Position numbers and translations under genes: made by a program. Source: UBA4416 sp040386075 (GTDB lineage: Bacteria > Bacteroidota > Bacteroidia > B-17B0 > Aurantibacillaceae). From it: a stretch of 64,000 nt of DNA. The stretch lies in assembly GCA_040386075.1 (NCBI GenBank), contig JAZKGE010000034.1, forward strand, positions 62,001 through 126,000, in the 5' to 3' direction. How positions within the stretch are numbered: position 1 is the first letter of the stretch; each line of letters begins with the position of its first letter. The notes under the pieces were generated by a model. That model saw nothing but the letters and a program-made list of their open reading frames with translations. It was not told where the DNA came from and searched no databases. Shown in pieces: positions 50,277 to 60,507 of this stretch.

Positions 50277-53255
50277 ATGAAACGCTATTCTGAAATATAT
50301 TTTGCCCGTTTGTTTATTTTTGCACTTTTGTTTGCAATACCTTTTAAGCAACAGGCACAGCAGTATAACTTCAAAAATTATTCGGTTGAAAGTGGCTTGC
50401 CTTACATACAAATATTTGCCATGTTCCAGGATAGTAAAGGGCATTTATGGAGTGGCGGATATGGTGGCGCCAGCAAGTTCAACGGAAAAACATTTAAGAA
50501 TTACTCCCCTAAGAATGGATTGGCAAATCATTACGTAAATGCCATCATTGAAGATCAGTTTCATCTGATCACTATTGGAACGATTGATGGCTTAAGCGTT
50601 ATTGATAAAGTAAGAGGACAGATAAATAATTATTATGTAAAAGACGGATTACCTTCTAATAATGTTACCAGTTTTTGCCTTGACCCAAAGCTCGGTTTGT
50701 GGACAGGAACCAACAAAGGATTATGTATTTGGGATGGAAAAAAAGTAATTCCTGTTCCATATTTTAAAGATCAAAATATCAGTTGCCTTTTATATACCGA
50801 AAAATATGGCGTTTTAATTGGAACAAATAAGGGACTATTTGTAAAAGGCAAAAACTCGAATGAATTTAATGCGTTGGTGGGAGGCATTACCGTTAACAGC
50901 ATTTCTCAATATAACAGTAAAGTGTATGTTGGTACCGACAGGGGGTTGTATTTACTGGATCTTGAAAAACATACAACCAATATTTTCCATGTAAGCAATG
51001 GTTTGCTGGATGAGAATATCACAGCAGTATTGTGTCAGAAAAATGGTATCGTTTGGATAGGCTCTAAAACAGGATTGATAAGTTTTAACGGAAAAGAATT
51101 TGATTATTATAATATTGGTTTTGATAACAACTCAAATCACATTCGATCCTTGTTGATAGATTACGAAGATAATTTATGGATAGGAACGCATAGCGGTTTA
51201 TTTAAATACCGTGGCAAAGGGTTTACTGTATATGACAGGCAACATGGTTTAGGGAGCGCTTTCATTTTTCAGATCATCAGGGATGTTAATTACAACTTGT
51301 GGATCGCAACGGAAAGTAATGGTATTTACAAATATGCTAATGGTTATTTTAAAAATTATTCAATAAAACAAGGTTTGCTCAGCAACAAAGTCAACGCCAT
51401 ATTTCCGTTTGATGATGGTTCTGTTTGGTTTGGTGGAGAAAAAGGGATCTCGGTTTACAAGAATGAGGTCATTCAAAATTCACCTTTTAATTCATCGCTC
51501 AAACTGCAGGCACCTATTAATTGTTTTTACAGGGATAGTAAAGATCTTATTTGGGTTGGTGGACAAAACGGAGTTTGTTCCATGAAAAAAAACGGTAATT
51601 CATATATCATTACTTATTATAAGATACCAGGCAAGACCGATGATAAAACAGGTTTTGAAGTTTGGAGTATTATTGAAGATGATAAAGGCGGTATATGGGC
51701 GGGAACTTATATGGCTGGTTTATTTAAACTAGAGAATGAACAATTCAGGCAACAGGCCATCTCTTCGCCTAACGAAGTTACTACAGCTTTGGATCTGTGT
51801 AAGGATACACATGGTAATATATATGCCGCTACTTTAAATGGTGTGCTAATGTTCAATCCGGAGAAACATAATTATAAATTCATTTCAGAAAAAGATGGGT
51901 TAAGCTCTGAGCTGGTTTATGCACTTGCTATTACAAAGGATAATAATTATTTATGGGCCGGAACTAATCAGGGTGTTAACAGGATCGATGTAAAAAAACT
52001 ACAGTATGATCTGATGGATATTACCAAGTACGGAAGGGCCGATGGGTTTACAGGAGTTGAGTCGAACTCGCATGGTATCTATGAAGATGCCGATAGTAGT
52101 ATTTGGTTTGGAACGGTAAATGGTTTAATAAAGTATACACCAAAAGAATTTATTGAAAATGATAATTTATCAAAGACCAGCATTACCAACATTAAATTAG
52201 GCTATAGCGATACAGTTTTGGCAAATGAATCGGTTTTACCTTACTCTTTAAATAATATCAGTTTTTATTTTGACGGTATCTGCTTAACTGCACCCGAAAA
52301 AGTATTGTACACCTATAAGCTCGAAAACTATGATAAAGACTGGAGTCCGTATACAGATGTAAATAATACAAAGTATGATAATTTACCTCCCGGAAAATAT
52401 AGTTTTAAAGTGAAAAGCTGTAATAATGAAGGGATCTGGAATATAGAGCCGGTTGTTTTTAATTTTACTATCAAATCGCCGTTTTATAAAACGTGGTGGT
52501 TCATATTATTTTGTGTAATTGGCGTTTCGGGCTTCGTGATCATTATTTTCAGATTAAGATTAAGGCAGATCAAGAAAAAACAACAGGCAGAATTTGAACA
52601 TTTGGTTGAAGTTTCAAAAGCAGAGTTAACCGCTTTAAGGGCACAGATGAACCCTCATTTTGTATTTAATGCACTTAACTCTATACAGCATTATATTTTA
52701 AATAGCAAAGGTGAGGAAGCAGTAAAATACCTGAGTAAGTTTGCCAAACTGATACGCATCATTTTAAGTAATTCAGAAAAGCCAATTGTGACCATTAACG
52801 AAGATATTGAAGCAATTAAATTGTATCTCGAATTGGAGAAAATGCGTTTCGAAAATAAGTTTGATTATACAATTGACATTCACTCATCCATCGACGGAGA
52901 TTATGATGAAATTCCACCGATGTTAATTCAGCCTTATCTCGAAAATGCCATTTTGCATGGTATTAATCCTAAAGTTGGAAATGGTCATATTGATATCGGT
53001 ATCAAAGTGGTTAACCAGTTCATTAAGATCTCGATCAGGGATAACGGAATTGGCAGAGAAAAATCTAAAGCTGTGCAAAGTTTACAGCCTGCAGCAAGGC
53101 ATAAATCGTTAGGTATGAAGATCACAAAGGATAGAGTAAGAATATTAAACACGATCCATCAGTCGAATTTAAACGTAAATATTATAGATTTGTATAATGA
53201 AAAAAATGAAGCCATAGGAACACAGGTGGATGTTTTTATTCCTTATGTAAAATAA
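50277..53255 (+). CDS. Propeller-sensor LytS-type histidine kinase
   Basis: A 992-residue membrane protein. It has an N-terminal signal anchor (about 5-25). Residues about 30-640 hold about 12-14 two-component propeller units with LWSGGYGGASKFNGKTF-, VWIGSKTGLISFNGKEF- and LWIGTHSGLFKYRGKGF-type strands. A Y_Y_Y domain lies at about 650-735 (YTYKLENYDKDWSPYTDVNNTKYDNLPPGKY), a transmembrane helix at about 742-760 (WFILFCVIGVSGFVIIIF), then a coiled segment and the His_kinase domain with His794 in RAQMNPHFVFNALNSIQHYI. The ATPase motifs are PPMLIQPYLENAILHGI and DNGIGR. It is the sensor for the LytTR regulator 37 bp downstream; the ligand is unknown. Confidence 0.94.
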   Translation: MKRYSEIYFARLFIFALLFAIPFKQQAQQYNFKNYSVESGLPYIQIFAMFQDSKGHLWSGGYGGASKFNGKTFKNYSPKNGLANHYVNAIIEDQFHLITIGTIDGLSVIDKVRGQINNYYVKDGLPSNNVTSFCLDPKLGLWTGTNKGLCIWDGKKVIPVPYFKDQNISCLLYTEKYGVLIGTNKGLFVKGKNSNEFNALVGGITVNSISQYNSKVYVGTDRGLYLLDLEKHTTNIFHVSNGLLDENITAVLCQKNGIVWIGSKTGLISFNGKEFDYYNIGFDNNSNHIRSLLIDYEDNLWIGTHSGLFKYRGKGFTVYDRQHGLGSAFIFQIIRDVNYNLWIATESNGIYKYANGYFKNYSIKQGLLSNKVNAIFPFDDGSVWFGGEKGISVYKNEVIQNSPFNSSLKLQAPINCFYRDSKDLIWVGGQNGVCSMKKNGNSYIITYYKIPGKTDDKTGFEVWSIIEDDKGGIWAGTYMAGLFKLENEQFRQQAISSPNEVTTALDLCKDTHGNIYAATLNGVLMFNPEKHNYKFISEKDGLSSELVYALAITKDNNYLWAGTNQGVNRIDVKKLQYDLMDITKYGRADGFTGVESNSHGIYEDADSSIWFGTVNGLIKYTPKEFIENDNLSKTSITNIKLGYSDTVLANESVLPYSLNNISFYFDGICLTAPEKVLYTYKLENYDKDWSPYTDVNNTKYDNLPPGKYSFKVKSCNNEGIWNIEPVVFNFTIKSPFYKTWWFILFCVIGVSGFVIIIFRLRLRQIKKKQQAEFEHLVEVSKAELTALRAQMNPHFVFNALNSIQHYILNSKGEEAVKYLSKFAKLIRIILSNSEKPIVTINEDIEAIKLYLELEKMRFENKFDYTIDIHSSIDGDYDEIPPMLIQPYLENAILHGINPKVGNGHIDIGIKVVNQFIKISIRDNGIGREKSKAVQSLQPAARHKSLGMKITKDRVRILNTIHQSNLNVNIIDLYNEKNEAIGTQVDVFIPYVK

Positions 53256-53292
53256 AAAACTGAAAATAGTACTCACCACTAAAAACTATATT

Positions 53293-54042
53293 ATGAAAGC
53301 AGTAATTATAGAAGACGAACAAAAAAGCCGCGATATGCTGGCAGATATTCTGAAGAAAAATTTTCCGGAAATTGCTATCCTTGGATTAGCTAAGAATGTA
53401 GCTGAGGGTGTTGAGTTGATCCAGAACCTTAAGCCAAATTTATTGTTCCTGGATATCAGTATGCCCGATGGGACGGGATTTGATGTTCTTGAAAAAGTGC
53501 AAGGTGCGAAGTTTGATATTATTTTTACAACGGCTACCGATAAACACGCGTTAAAGGCTATTAAATACAGTGCCTGTGATTATTTATTAAAACCAATAGA
53601 TATTGATGATCTGAAAATGGCTATTAATCGTTTGATCGAAAAAAGATCATCCAATTTGCCAAGTATGGATAATTTGCAATTCCTGATCCAGAATTTAAAA
53701 CGTGCAGATGATAATTATAACAAGATCACTTTACCAACCGGGAATGCCTACGAAATAATTAGTATTAAAGATATTATCCGTTGCGAAGCGGATGGAAGCT
53801 ACACTAATTTTTATTTGACAGGAGGAAAAAAATTAATGGTGTCTGCCAGCTTAAAGCATTACGAGGATCTGTTGCCTGAGAATGATTTTATCCGCATCCA
53901 TCACCATCATTTAATTAACATGAATCATGTGGTGCGTTTTTTAAAGGTTGACGGCGGTTACGCCATCATGAGTGATAATACACAACTAGAGATAAGTCGC
54001 CGAAAGAAAGATGCATTTTTGGAAAGACTGAATGCAGTTTAA
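53293..54042 (+). CDS. LytTR-family response regulator
   Basis: A 249-residue regulator. The receiver domain (1-120) has acidic residues IIEDEQKS, the phospho-site Asp54 in LLFLDISMPDGTGF, FTTATDKHALKAI and DYLLKPID. The LytTR DNA-binding domain (about 145-245) has ISIKDIIRCEADGSYTNFYLTGGKKLMVSASLKHYEDLLPENDFIRIHHHHLINMNHV, the family's usual core. It is cotranscribed with the propeller sensor and ends at a terminator. Target sites (LytTR proteins bind direct repeats) were not identified in the window. Confidence 0.95.
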   Translation: MKAVIIEDEQKSRDMLADILKKNFPEIAILGLAKNVAEGVELIQNLKPNLLFLDISMPDGTGFDVLEKVQGAKFDIIFTTATDKHALKAIKYSACDYLLKPIDIDDLKMAINRLIEKRSSNLPSMDNLQFLIQNLKRADDNYNKITLPTGNAYEIISIKDIIRCEADGSYTNFYLTGGKKLMVSASLKHYEDLLPENDFIRIHHHHLINMNHVVRFLKVDGGYAIMSDNTQLEISRRKKDAFLERLNAV

Positions 54043-54056
54043 TATTATTGGTTTTA

Positions 54057-54096
54057 TTAAAAAAGCCCCTGTGAATTACACAGGGGCTTTTTATTT
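54057..54096. terminator. Terminator between convergent genes
   Basis: taaaaaagcccctgtg pairs with cacaggggctttttta around aattac, with A and T runs on both sides. It serves the response regulator (+) and the secreted metzincin-like protein (-). Confidence 0.85.
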
Positions 54097-54110
54097 GAGC
54101 ATATTAAGGG

Positions 54111-57100
54111 TTATTCGAGGATCAGTTTAAATAGTTTTGTTCCTTCATCAGTAGTTACTTTAGCGTAGTAAATTCCTTTACCGGTTTTACTTAGATCAAT
54201 GGTTACCTGACTTGCATTTTTAGCAGATTCGATCATTACAGTTTGCCCTAATGTATTTGTAATAATGACATCAAACTTCTCTGTGCTGATCACATTTGAA
54301 ATTGCAAATATTCCGCTGCTTGGGTTTGGATAAATACTTAGGTTACTGCTTTCGTTTTGCATTTGGGCAACACTTGTTCCAAAACTTATGCAGGTTGTTG
54401 CAGTTACTGAACACCCATTGTTGTCGGTTATTTGTGCAGTATAACATCCAACAGCTAAATTAATGATAGACGGAGTTGTTTGTCCACCAGGTATCCACAT
54501 GTAGGTGTATGGTGTAACTCCTCCGGTAACCAGAACATTTGCCGCACCATTTGTACAACTGGAGCAAGAGGCATTTGTGTTGGAAATAGTTGCCGCTAAT
54601 TGTGCAGGCTGTGTGATCATTATACCGGAGTTACCTGTACATCCATTAGCATCAGTTACATTTACAGTGTATGTTCCTGCGCACAAATTTGTACAGGTTG
54701 TTGCCGCGCAAATAGGTGTGCCCTGGACTAAAGAATATGCATAAGGCGCTGTTCCACCTGTTGCGGTAATGGTTGCTGCGCCATTGCATGATCCAAAACA
54801 GGTTACATTGGTAACCGTACTGCTAACGACAGGGCTGGAAGTAACGTTAACCACAACGGTTTGTGGAGCACTATTGCAACCGCCACAGCTTCCGGTGGCA
54901 GTGTAGGTTGTACTTGATGAAGGTGATACATTAAGCACAGCTCCGGTAAATCCACCAGGCATCCATGTATATGTACACGCACCGGTTAAAGTGCAAGTAA
55001 AACTACTTCCATTACAAATGGTTGTGTTGGTTGTAGAAGCAGAAATAGTAGGAATTGGCGATACATTTACCGTAATAGTTTTGGTAGAGCTACAGGTTCC
55101 GTTAGAACCACTTACTGTATACGTTGTACTTGTTGTTGGAGTTACGACAACAACTGTTGTTGTTTGCGCACCCGGCATCCATGAATAAAGAGTAGCACCA
55201 CTGGCGGTTAAAGTTACACTTTGTCCTGAACAGATGTTTGAAGAAGATGCTGTAACATTCGTAGTTGGAGTAGGCGTTACGGTGATCGTGAAGTTTTTTG
55301 GAGTACTTACACAACTACCATTGCTGCCGGTTACGGTATACACAGTTGTAGTTGTTGGCGATAAGGTACTTGATGATCCTGAACCTGATGGTAACCAGGT
55401 GTATGTTGTTGCACCTGTTACAGCTACATTTGCTGACGCCCCTCTACAAATAGTTGTATTGGTAATGGATGTTGAAACGGTAGGTGTAGAATTTACATTG
55501 ATTGTAATAGTTTTGGTTGAACTGCAACTGCTGGCAGTTCCATTCACAGTGTAGGTAGTGGTTGTAGTAGGAGTTACTGCAACAGTTGCACCTATCAATG
55601 CACCAGGACTCCAGGTGTAAGTTGTTGCGCCGCTGGCTGTGAGTGTAATTGTTTGAGCTGTGCATATGCTTGTTGAGGTTGCAGTAGCATTTACAGTTGG
55701 AGTAGGCGTTACATTTATTGTAAAGTTCTTAGCGGCGCTCGCGCAGGATCCATTACTACCTGTTACGGTATAAATTGTTGTTGTAGTTGGAGATAATGTG
55801 CTTGAACTTCCAGATCCGGATGGTAACCATGTATATGTTGTGGCACCTGTTACAGCTACGTTTACCGAATTTCCTCTGCAAATAGTTGTGTTTGTGATAG
55901 AAGTAGAAACGGTTGGTGTAGCATTAACGTTGATAGTAATAGTTTTAGTTGAACTACATGCTCCATTTATACCGGTTGCTGTATAAGTAGTCGTAGTTGT
56001 TGGTGTTATCACAATTACAGTAGTTGTTTGAGAACCCGGCATCCACGAATAGGTTACGCCGCCACTCGCTGTTAAGGTGCTGCTTTGCCCTGCACAAATA
56101 GTTAATGAAGATGCAGTAACGTTTGTTGTTGGAGTAGGTGTGACATTAATGGTTACAGTTCTTGGCGCACTTGTACAACCAGCTGTACTTCCTGTGATAG
56201 TATAAATAGTGGTTGACGCAGGCGTTAAGGTACTTGTTGATCCTGATCCTGTAGGCAACCAGGTATAGGTTGTGGCACCAGTTACTGTTTCTACAACCGA
56301 AGAACCACTGCAAATAGTTGTATTGGTAACAGATGCTGCAACAGTAGGAGTGGCTGTAATGGTAATTGATTTGGTAGTTGTTGTAGTACCGGTACTATTA
56401 GCAACAGTTAAGGTGATGGTTTTTACTCCTGCTGTAGTATATGTAACTGATGTGTTTTGTGTGGTGGCTGATGATGGTGTCCCTCCGGTCATAGTCCATG
56501 TCCATGAACTTGGGCTTCCTGTGGAGGCATCTGTTAAGGTTATTGGAGTGCCGGTACATCCTGTGCTGGCCGATGAAATGGCAGCTGTTGGTGTAGTTGC
56601 AGCAACGCCTGTAATATTAATATTATCTAAATAAATAGCATCACCATAATGCCCTCTGTTAATAAATGAAACCATCACATTAGATTGTCCAACATAAGCG
56701 GTTAGATCAACAGAATCTTTTACCCATTGCGTGGTAGCTGTTGGCGTAAATGGTGCGTTTGAATTGGCAGTAGTTGCAGTAGCTAATTGTGAACCGCCTT
56801 TTAAGTAAGGGTAAGTAGTTGATGTACCACAATTGGTAGAAACACCAATTTGTAAGGTATCAACATAAGGTGCAGCAAAGGTTTGCGAATACGATCTGTA
56901 GAAGGTCATTTTGGCAGTTGAAAACCCTGAAAGGTTCACATAAGTTTTTAGTTCATCCCTTGTAGGGGTTATACTATCTGTCCAGTTGTCAAATACTGTA
57001 CTTTGTGTGCTGCTGTACCCGGCCGTTGTTGCCAGTTTCCATTTCACATTATCGTTACCGGCATCAACAATATACCAGTTTGTAGGAGGAAAAGTGGCTG

Positions 57101-58874
57101 TTTGAAATGTTTGACTTAAAGGTAATGTAGCCGGACTTGTAACATTGATGTAGGCAGCAATTGTGTATGTATTGCTTCCGTTAGCATTAGATGCAACTAA
57201 TTGCACACTGTAAGTGCCTGGCGTATTATAAGTGATCGTAGGATTTGCAACGGCAGAGGTAGCTGGCGTTCCACCCGCAAATGTCCAGGCATAAGCAGTT
57301 GGTGTTCCTGTACTCAGGTTTGTGAAAGCTACTGTTTGTCCGGGACAAACGGTTGTTCGGTTAGCGGTAAAATTGGCAGTTGGAGCTCCTAACGCACAGT
57401 TACCTGCTGTTAACGGGGTCATTAACGGTTGTCCGCAAGTTCCTCCTGCTTGTGCATTTCTAACCATTACAGCTAAGCCACCGTTAAGGTCATCTGTATT
57501 TAAAGTTCTTTTAGATTGCCCGTTAGATATAGCATAATGCATCAGATCGGTTGAATTGATCACATGGCCTAATTGATGTCCGTGTCCTAATTCATGTACA
57601 GTAACGGATTCAAAATCATATTGTGAGCCACTTGGCGCAGCTGTTCCATATTGCCAGGTACCGCCACCAGGCGTATTGGCAAATTGTATATCCAGTTCAG
57701 TAACATACCATTGAAAATTACCACTCACGCTGCAGCCACTAAAATAACTACCACATTGTCCCAGGATCCCGGCACCTAATGCACCATTAAATGTAACAAT
57801 ATTGGTTCCGTCGTTTACTGACGCTGAAATGGTTGAGGTAGTGGCCGAAGTTGGCCAGTTAATGTAGGTAGCACAACGCCACGACTGTAGAGATCTTTGG
57901 AAAGCCGCTTTTGCAGGAGCATTACTATTAAATGCTGTATTGTAGGTCCAGGTATAGCCGCCACCAGTTTGATTGATATGTTTTGTATTATATACTAAAT
58001 TATTAGTGTATGTTACATTGATATGAGAATAAGGGATCGTCAATACTCCGGTGCTATTAATTCCGTTTACGCGGATAACACCAGTACCTGCTTTTGAAGG
58101 AACCCTTACCTGGATCTGGGTGGTAGACCAGGATATAATATCAGCAGCAATGGGCGAAATGTTCGTTGCCCCACCATCATCAGCATTCTTAAACCCTACC
58201 AAAGAAGGAGTGGAAACAGCCGGAAAAGCAGTGCCATTAATAGTCAATACAGAAAAAGTACCAGCCGTGATGGTCGTAGGCGAAAAGCTTGAAATTGCTG
58301 TAACAGCCTGCGTACTGTTAGTTTGTGATGTTGATATTAAAAAAGGATTAACAGGTTTAATCTGTGTGTAATTTGTACCTGTATATTGGGCAATGGTGCT
58401 GTAAAGTGACGTAGAAAGATTTTGGTAAGTATTAAAAGGCTCAGCTGCAGTATTAGTAGCTATATCATATTTAATAAAGCCTTGTGCACTCGCATAGGCA
58501 TCATATACTGTTTTTCCAAATTGTGATGGCTCACTACTTTGATTTAAAGTAAATATACCCACATCTCCTACCTCTAATTCCAGACTTGGTTCAAATACGT
58601 GTTTGTCATTCCCTACGATCCCACCTTCAGTAATAACTTCGAGGTAAGGACCTGTAAGGTTTTTAAAAGTTTTGTAAACATCAATCAAATTGGATGTATA
58701 TATCTTATTATGAGCAGCATTCCAGAAGGATTGTTGACTGATAACCTTCCCTTCAATAATGAGGCTGGCCTGAGGCACCCTTTGGCTTAAAAGGACAGGA
58801 TACATCAAACACTGGGCTGATGTCTGAATTAATGAAACCGCAATAACTGCGCAGGTTAGTAGTATTTTTTTCAT
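54111..58874 (-). CDS. Secreted metzincin-like protease with PKD and repeat domains, T9SS type A
   Basis: A 1587-residue exported protein (signal peptide MKKILLTCAVIAVSLIQTSA). An N-terminal beta domain of about 200 residues is followed by an IPT/TIG-like domain (about 190-290) and a metalloprotease-like segment with VTVHELGHGHQLGHVINSTDLMHY, zinc ligands His427, His431 and His437 and Glu428. Then come a PKD domain (about 505-590), a choice-of-anchor/MAM-like beta domain (about 590-765), another PKD (about 770-845), seven units of about 72 residues like those in the giant adhesin (about 845-1345), an SprB-type repeat (CFGSCNGAATITATGGTAPYAYSL), and a type A T9SS tail (LSIYPNPSSGIFAISN...). 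The metzincin glycine (position 8 of the motif) is Gln434. Confidence 0.87.
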   Translation of the reverse strand: MKKILLTCAVIAVSLIQTSAQCLMYPVLLSQRVPQASLIIEGKVISQQSFWNAAHNKIYTSNLIDVYKTFKNLTGPYLEVITEGGIVGNDKHVFEPSLELEVGDVGIFTLNQSSEPSQFGKTVYDAYASAQGFIKYDIATNTAAEPFNTYQNLSTSLYSTIAQYTGTNYTQIKPVNPFLISTSQTNSTQAVTAISSFSPTTITAGTFSVLTINGTAFPAVSTPSLVGFKNADDGGATNISPIAADIISWSTTQIQVRVPSKAGTGVIRVNGINSTGVLTIPYSHINVTYTNNLVYNTKHINQTGGGYTWTYNTAFNSNAPAKAAFQRSLQSWRCATYINWPTSATTSTISASVNDGTNIVTFNGALGAGILGQCGSYFSGCSVSGNFQWYVTELDIQFANTPGGGTWQYGTAAPSGSQYDFESVTVHELGHGHQLGHVINSTDLMHYAISNGQSKRTLNTDDLNGGLAVMVRNAQAGGTCGQPLMTPLTAGNCALGAPTANFTANRTTVCPGQTVAFTNLSTGTPTAYAWTFAGGTPATSAVANPTITYNTPGTYSVQLVASNANGSNTYTIAAYINVTSPATLPLSQTFQTATFPPTNWYIVDAGNDNVKWKLATTAGYSSTQSTVFDNWTDSITPTRDELKTYVNLSGFSTAKMTFYRSYSQTFAAPYVDTLQIGVSTNCGTSTTYPYLKGGSQLATATTANSNAPFTPTATTQWVKDSVDLTAYVGQSNVMVSFINRGHYGDAIYLDNINITGVAATTPTAAISSASTGCTGTPITLTDASTGSPSSWTWTMTGGTPSSATTQNTSVTYTTAGVKTITLTVANSTGTTTTTKSITITATPTVAASVTNTTICSGSSVVETVTGATTYTWLPTGSGSTSTLTPASTTIYTITGSTAGCTSAPRTVTINVTPTPTTNVTASSLTICAGQSSTLTASGGVTYSWMPGSQTTTVIVITPTTTTTYTATGINGACSSTKTITINVNATPTVSTSITNTTICRGNSVNVAVTGATTYTWLPSGSGSSSTLSPTTTTIYTVTGSNGSCASAAKNFTINVTPTPTVNATATSTSICTAQTITLTASGATTYTWSPGALIGATVAVTPTTTTTYTVNGTASSCSSTKTITINVNSTPTVSTSITNTTICRGASANVAVTGATTYTWLPSGSGSSSTLSPTTTTVYTVTGSNGSCVSTPKNFTITVTPTPTTNVTASSSNICSGQSVTLTASGATLYSWMPGAQTTTVVVVTPTTSTTYTVSGSNGTCSSTKTITVNVSPIPTISASTTNTTICNGSSFTCTLTGACTYTWMPGGFTGAVLNVSPSSSTTYTATGSCGGCNSAPQTVVVNVTSSPVVSSTVTNVTCFGSCNGAATITATGGTAPYAYSLVQGTPICAATTCTNLCAGTYTVNVTDANGCTGNSGIMITQPAQLAATISNTNASCSSCTNGAANVLVTGGVTPYTYMWIPGGQTTPSIINLAVGCYTAQITDNNGCSVTATTCISFGTSVAQMQNESSNLSIYPNPSSGIFAISNVISTEKFDVIITNTLGQTVMIESAKNASQVTIDLSKTGKGIYYAKVTTDEGTKLFKLILE
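54840..56350. repeat. Seven tandem units in the metzincin-like protein
   Basis: Units of about 216 bp, related to the adhesin's array (TYTWLPSGSG and SWMPGAQTT turns). Odd units (1, 3, 5) share VTNTTIC and GSGSSSTLSP; units 2 and 6 share TTNVTASS and QTT. This suggests duplication of a two-unit block. Confidence 0.8.
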
Positions 58875-59067
58875 GCGATATTGTATTTAGTTATAGTAAA
58901 TATAATAAACTCAAATCCATATATCTATTTCTCCAATAAATATCCAAAAAATTTAACAATTGGAGTGGAACGATGGTATAAACAATTTAGTGTTTATTTC
59001 TATTAGCACGCTTTCAATTTTAATAGCCTAAAACAAATAGTTTTATACTAAATCAAATTTCAGTTTT

Positions 59068-60417
59068 ATGGCAAAGAAAACAGTTTCAAAAAGTGGAGAG
59101 AGAAAAATATTTGTCCTTGATACTTCAGTGATCATTTATGATCATACCGCAATTAAAAATTTCCAGGAGCATGATGTGGTTATTCCGATCACCGTTTTAG
59201 AGGAACTCGACAACTTTAAAAAAGGGAACGACACTAAAAATTTTGCTGCCAGAGAATTTACACGTTATGTAGATCTGATGTCGGGAGATAATTCTTTACA
59301 GGAGTGGACACCCATTAACGGAAAAACACACGGCCATTTTAAGATCGAAATGCATAATTCATCTAAACTGGATGCTGAGAAGATCTTTCAGGAACGCAAA
59401 GGTGATCACCGAATCTTAAATGCAGCTCTATATACAGCAGATACCAATCCCGACAGAAAAGTGGTATTAGTTACAAAAGATATTAATCTTCGTATCAAAG
59501 CAAAATCATTGAACCTTCATGCCGAAGATTACACCACAGGAAAGATCCTTACAGTGGATGAACTTTATACCGGCAATTCGTTGGTTGATAAAGTAAACCC
59601 GAATGTGATCAATCAGATCTACGAAAAAGGAAGCTGTCTGGCAAAAGATGTTCTGAAAAAAGAAACACCTGAAGCTAATCACTATTATGTGATCAAAAAT
59701 GGTAATGCGTCTGTTTTGGCCCGTTACGAAGATTCTTCCAAATCATTGAAGCGTGTTACCAAAACTTCATCTTATGGGATCATTCCTAAAAATGCCGAGC
59801 AATCCTTTGCATTAGATGCGATCATGAATCCAGATATTCGTTTGGTAAGTATACAAGGTGTTGCCGGAACAGGTAAAACATTATTATCCCTGGCAGGCGC
59901 TTTGGAACAACGTCGTAATTATCATCAAATTTATTTAGCACGCCCCATTGTTCCTTTGAGCAATAAGGATATTGGTTATCTGCCCGGCGATGTAACGTCT
60001 AAATTGAATCCATACATGGAACCATTATGGGATAATTTGAAATTCATTAAGAGCCAATTCTCTGAAAAAGACAAAGAATTAAAAGCTATCAATGAAATGA
60101 TAGAGAATGAAAAGATCGTGATCTGCCCATTGGCATTTATTCGCGGACGTAGTTTAAGTAATATGTTCTTTATTGTGGATGAGGCTCAGAATTTAACGCC
60201 GCATGAAGTAAAAACGATCATCACACGTGCCGGAGAAAACACCAAGATCATTTTCACAGGTGATATTTATCAAATTGATACACCTTACCTGGATGCCCAA
60301 TCAAATGGTTTAAGCTATTTGATAGATAAAGTAAAAGGGCAATCGTTGTATGCTCACATCACACTTCAAAAAGGGGAGAGAAGTGAATTGGCAAACCTGG
60401 CCAATGATCTGTTATAA
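59068..60417 (+). CDS. PIN-PhoH fusion protein
   Basis: A 449-residue cytoplasmic protein. The N-terminal PIN ribonuclease domain (about 10-145) shows FVLDTSVIIYDHTAI, VVIPITVLEELDNFK and VVLVTKDINLRIKA with its acidic residues. The C-terminal PhoH ATPase domain has the Walker A GVAGTGKTLLSLAGAL (Lys270), LARPIVPLSNKDIGYLPGD and FFIVDEAQNLTPHEVKTIITRAG. This PIN-PhoH arrangement (PhoH2/YlaK-like) is reported as an RNA helicase-RNase. It stands alone between an AT-rich gap and a terminator. Confidence 0.93.
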   Translation: MAKKTVSKSGERKIFVLDTSVIIYDHTAIKNFQEHDVVIPITVLEELDNFKKGNDTKNFAAREFTRYVDLMSGDNSLQEWTPINGKTHGHFKIEMHNSSKLDAEKIFQERKGDHRILNAALYTADTNPDRKVVLVTKDINLRIKAKSLNLHAEDYTTGKILTVDELYTGNSLVDKVNPNVINQIYEKGSCLAKDVLKKETPEANHYYVIKNGNASVLARYEDSSKSLKRVTKTSSYGIIPKNAEQSFALDAIMNPDIRLVSIQGVAGTGKTLLSLAGALEQRRNYHQIYLARPIVPLSNKDIGYLPGDVTSKLNPYMEPLWDNLKFIKSQFSEKDKELKAINEMIENEKIVICPLAFIRGRSLSNMFFIVDEAQNLTPHEVKTIITRAGENTKIIFTGDIYQIDTPYLDAQSNGLSYLIDKVKGQSLYAHITLQKGERSELANLANDLL

Positions 60418-60440
60418 TCAACAATTATTATTTCTTAATA

Positions 60441-60476
60441 CAAAGGGTTGCTTTTTTGAAAGCAACCCTTTTTTGT
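60441..60476. terminator. Terminator after the PIN-PhoH gene
   Basis: aaagggttgcttt pairs with aaagcaaccctttt around a short tttga loop, followed by TTTTT; it lies 24 bp after the stop and converges with the outer-membrane protein operon. Confidence 0.85.
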
Positions 60477-60507
60477 AAACTTAAGTTCGAGAAAGGCCCG
60501 TTTGGTA

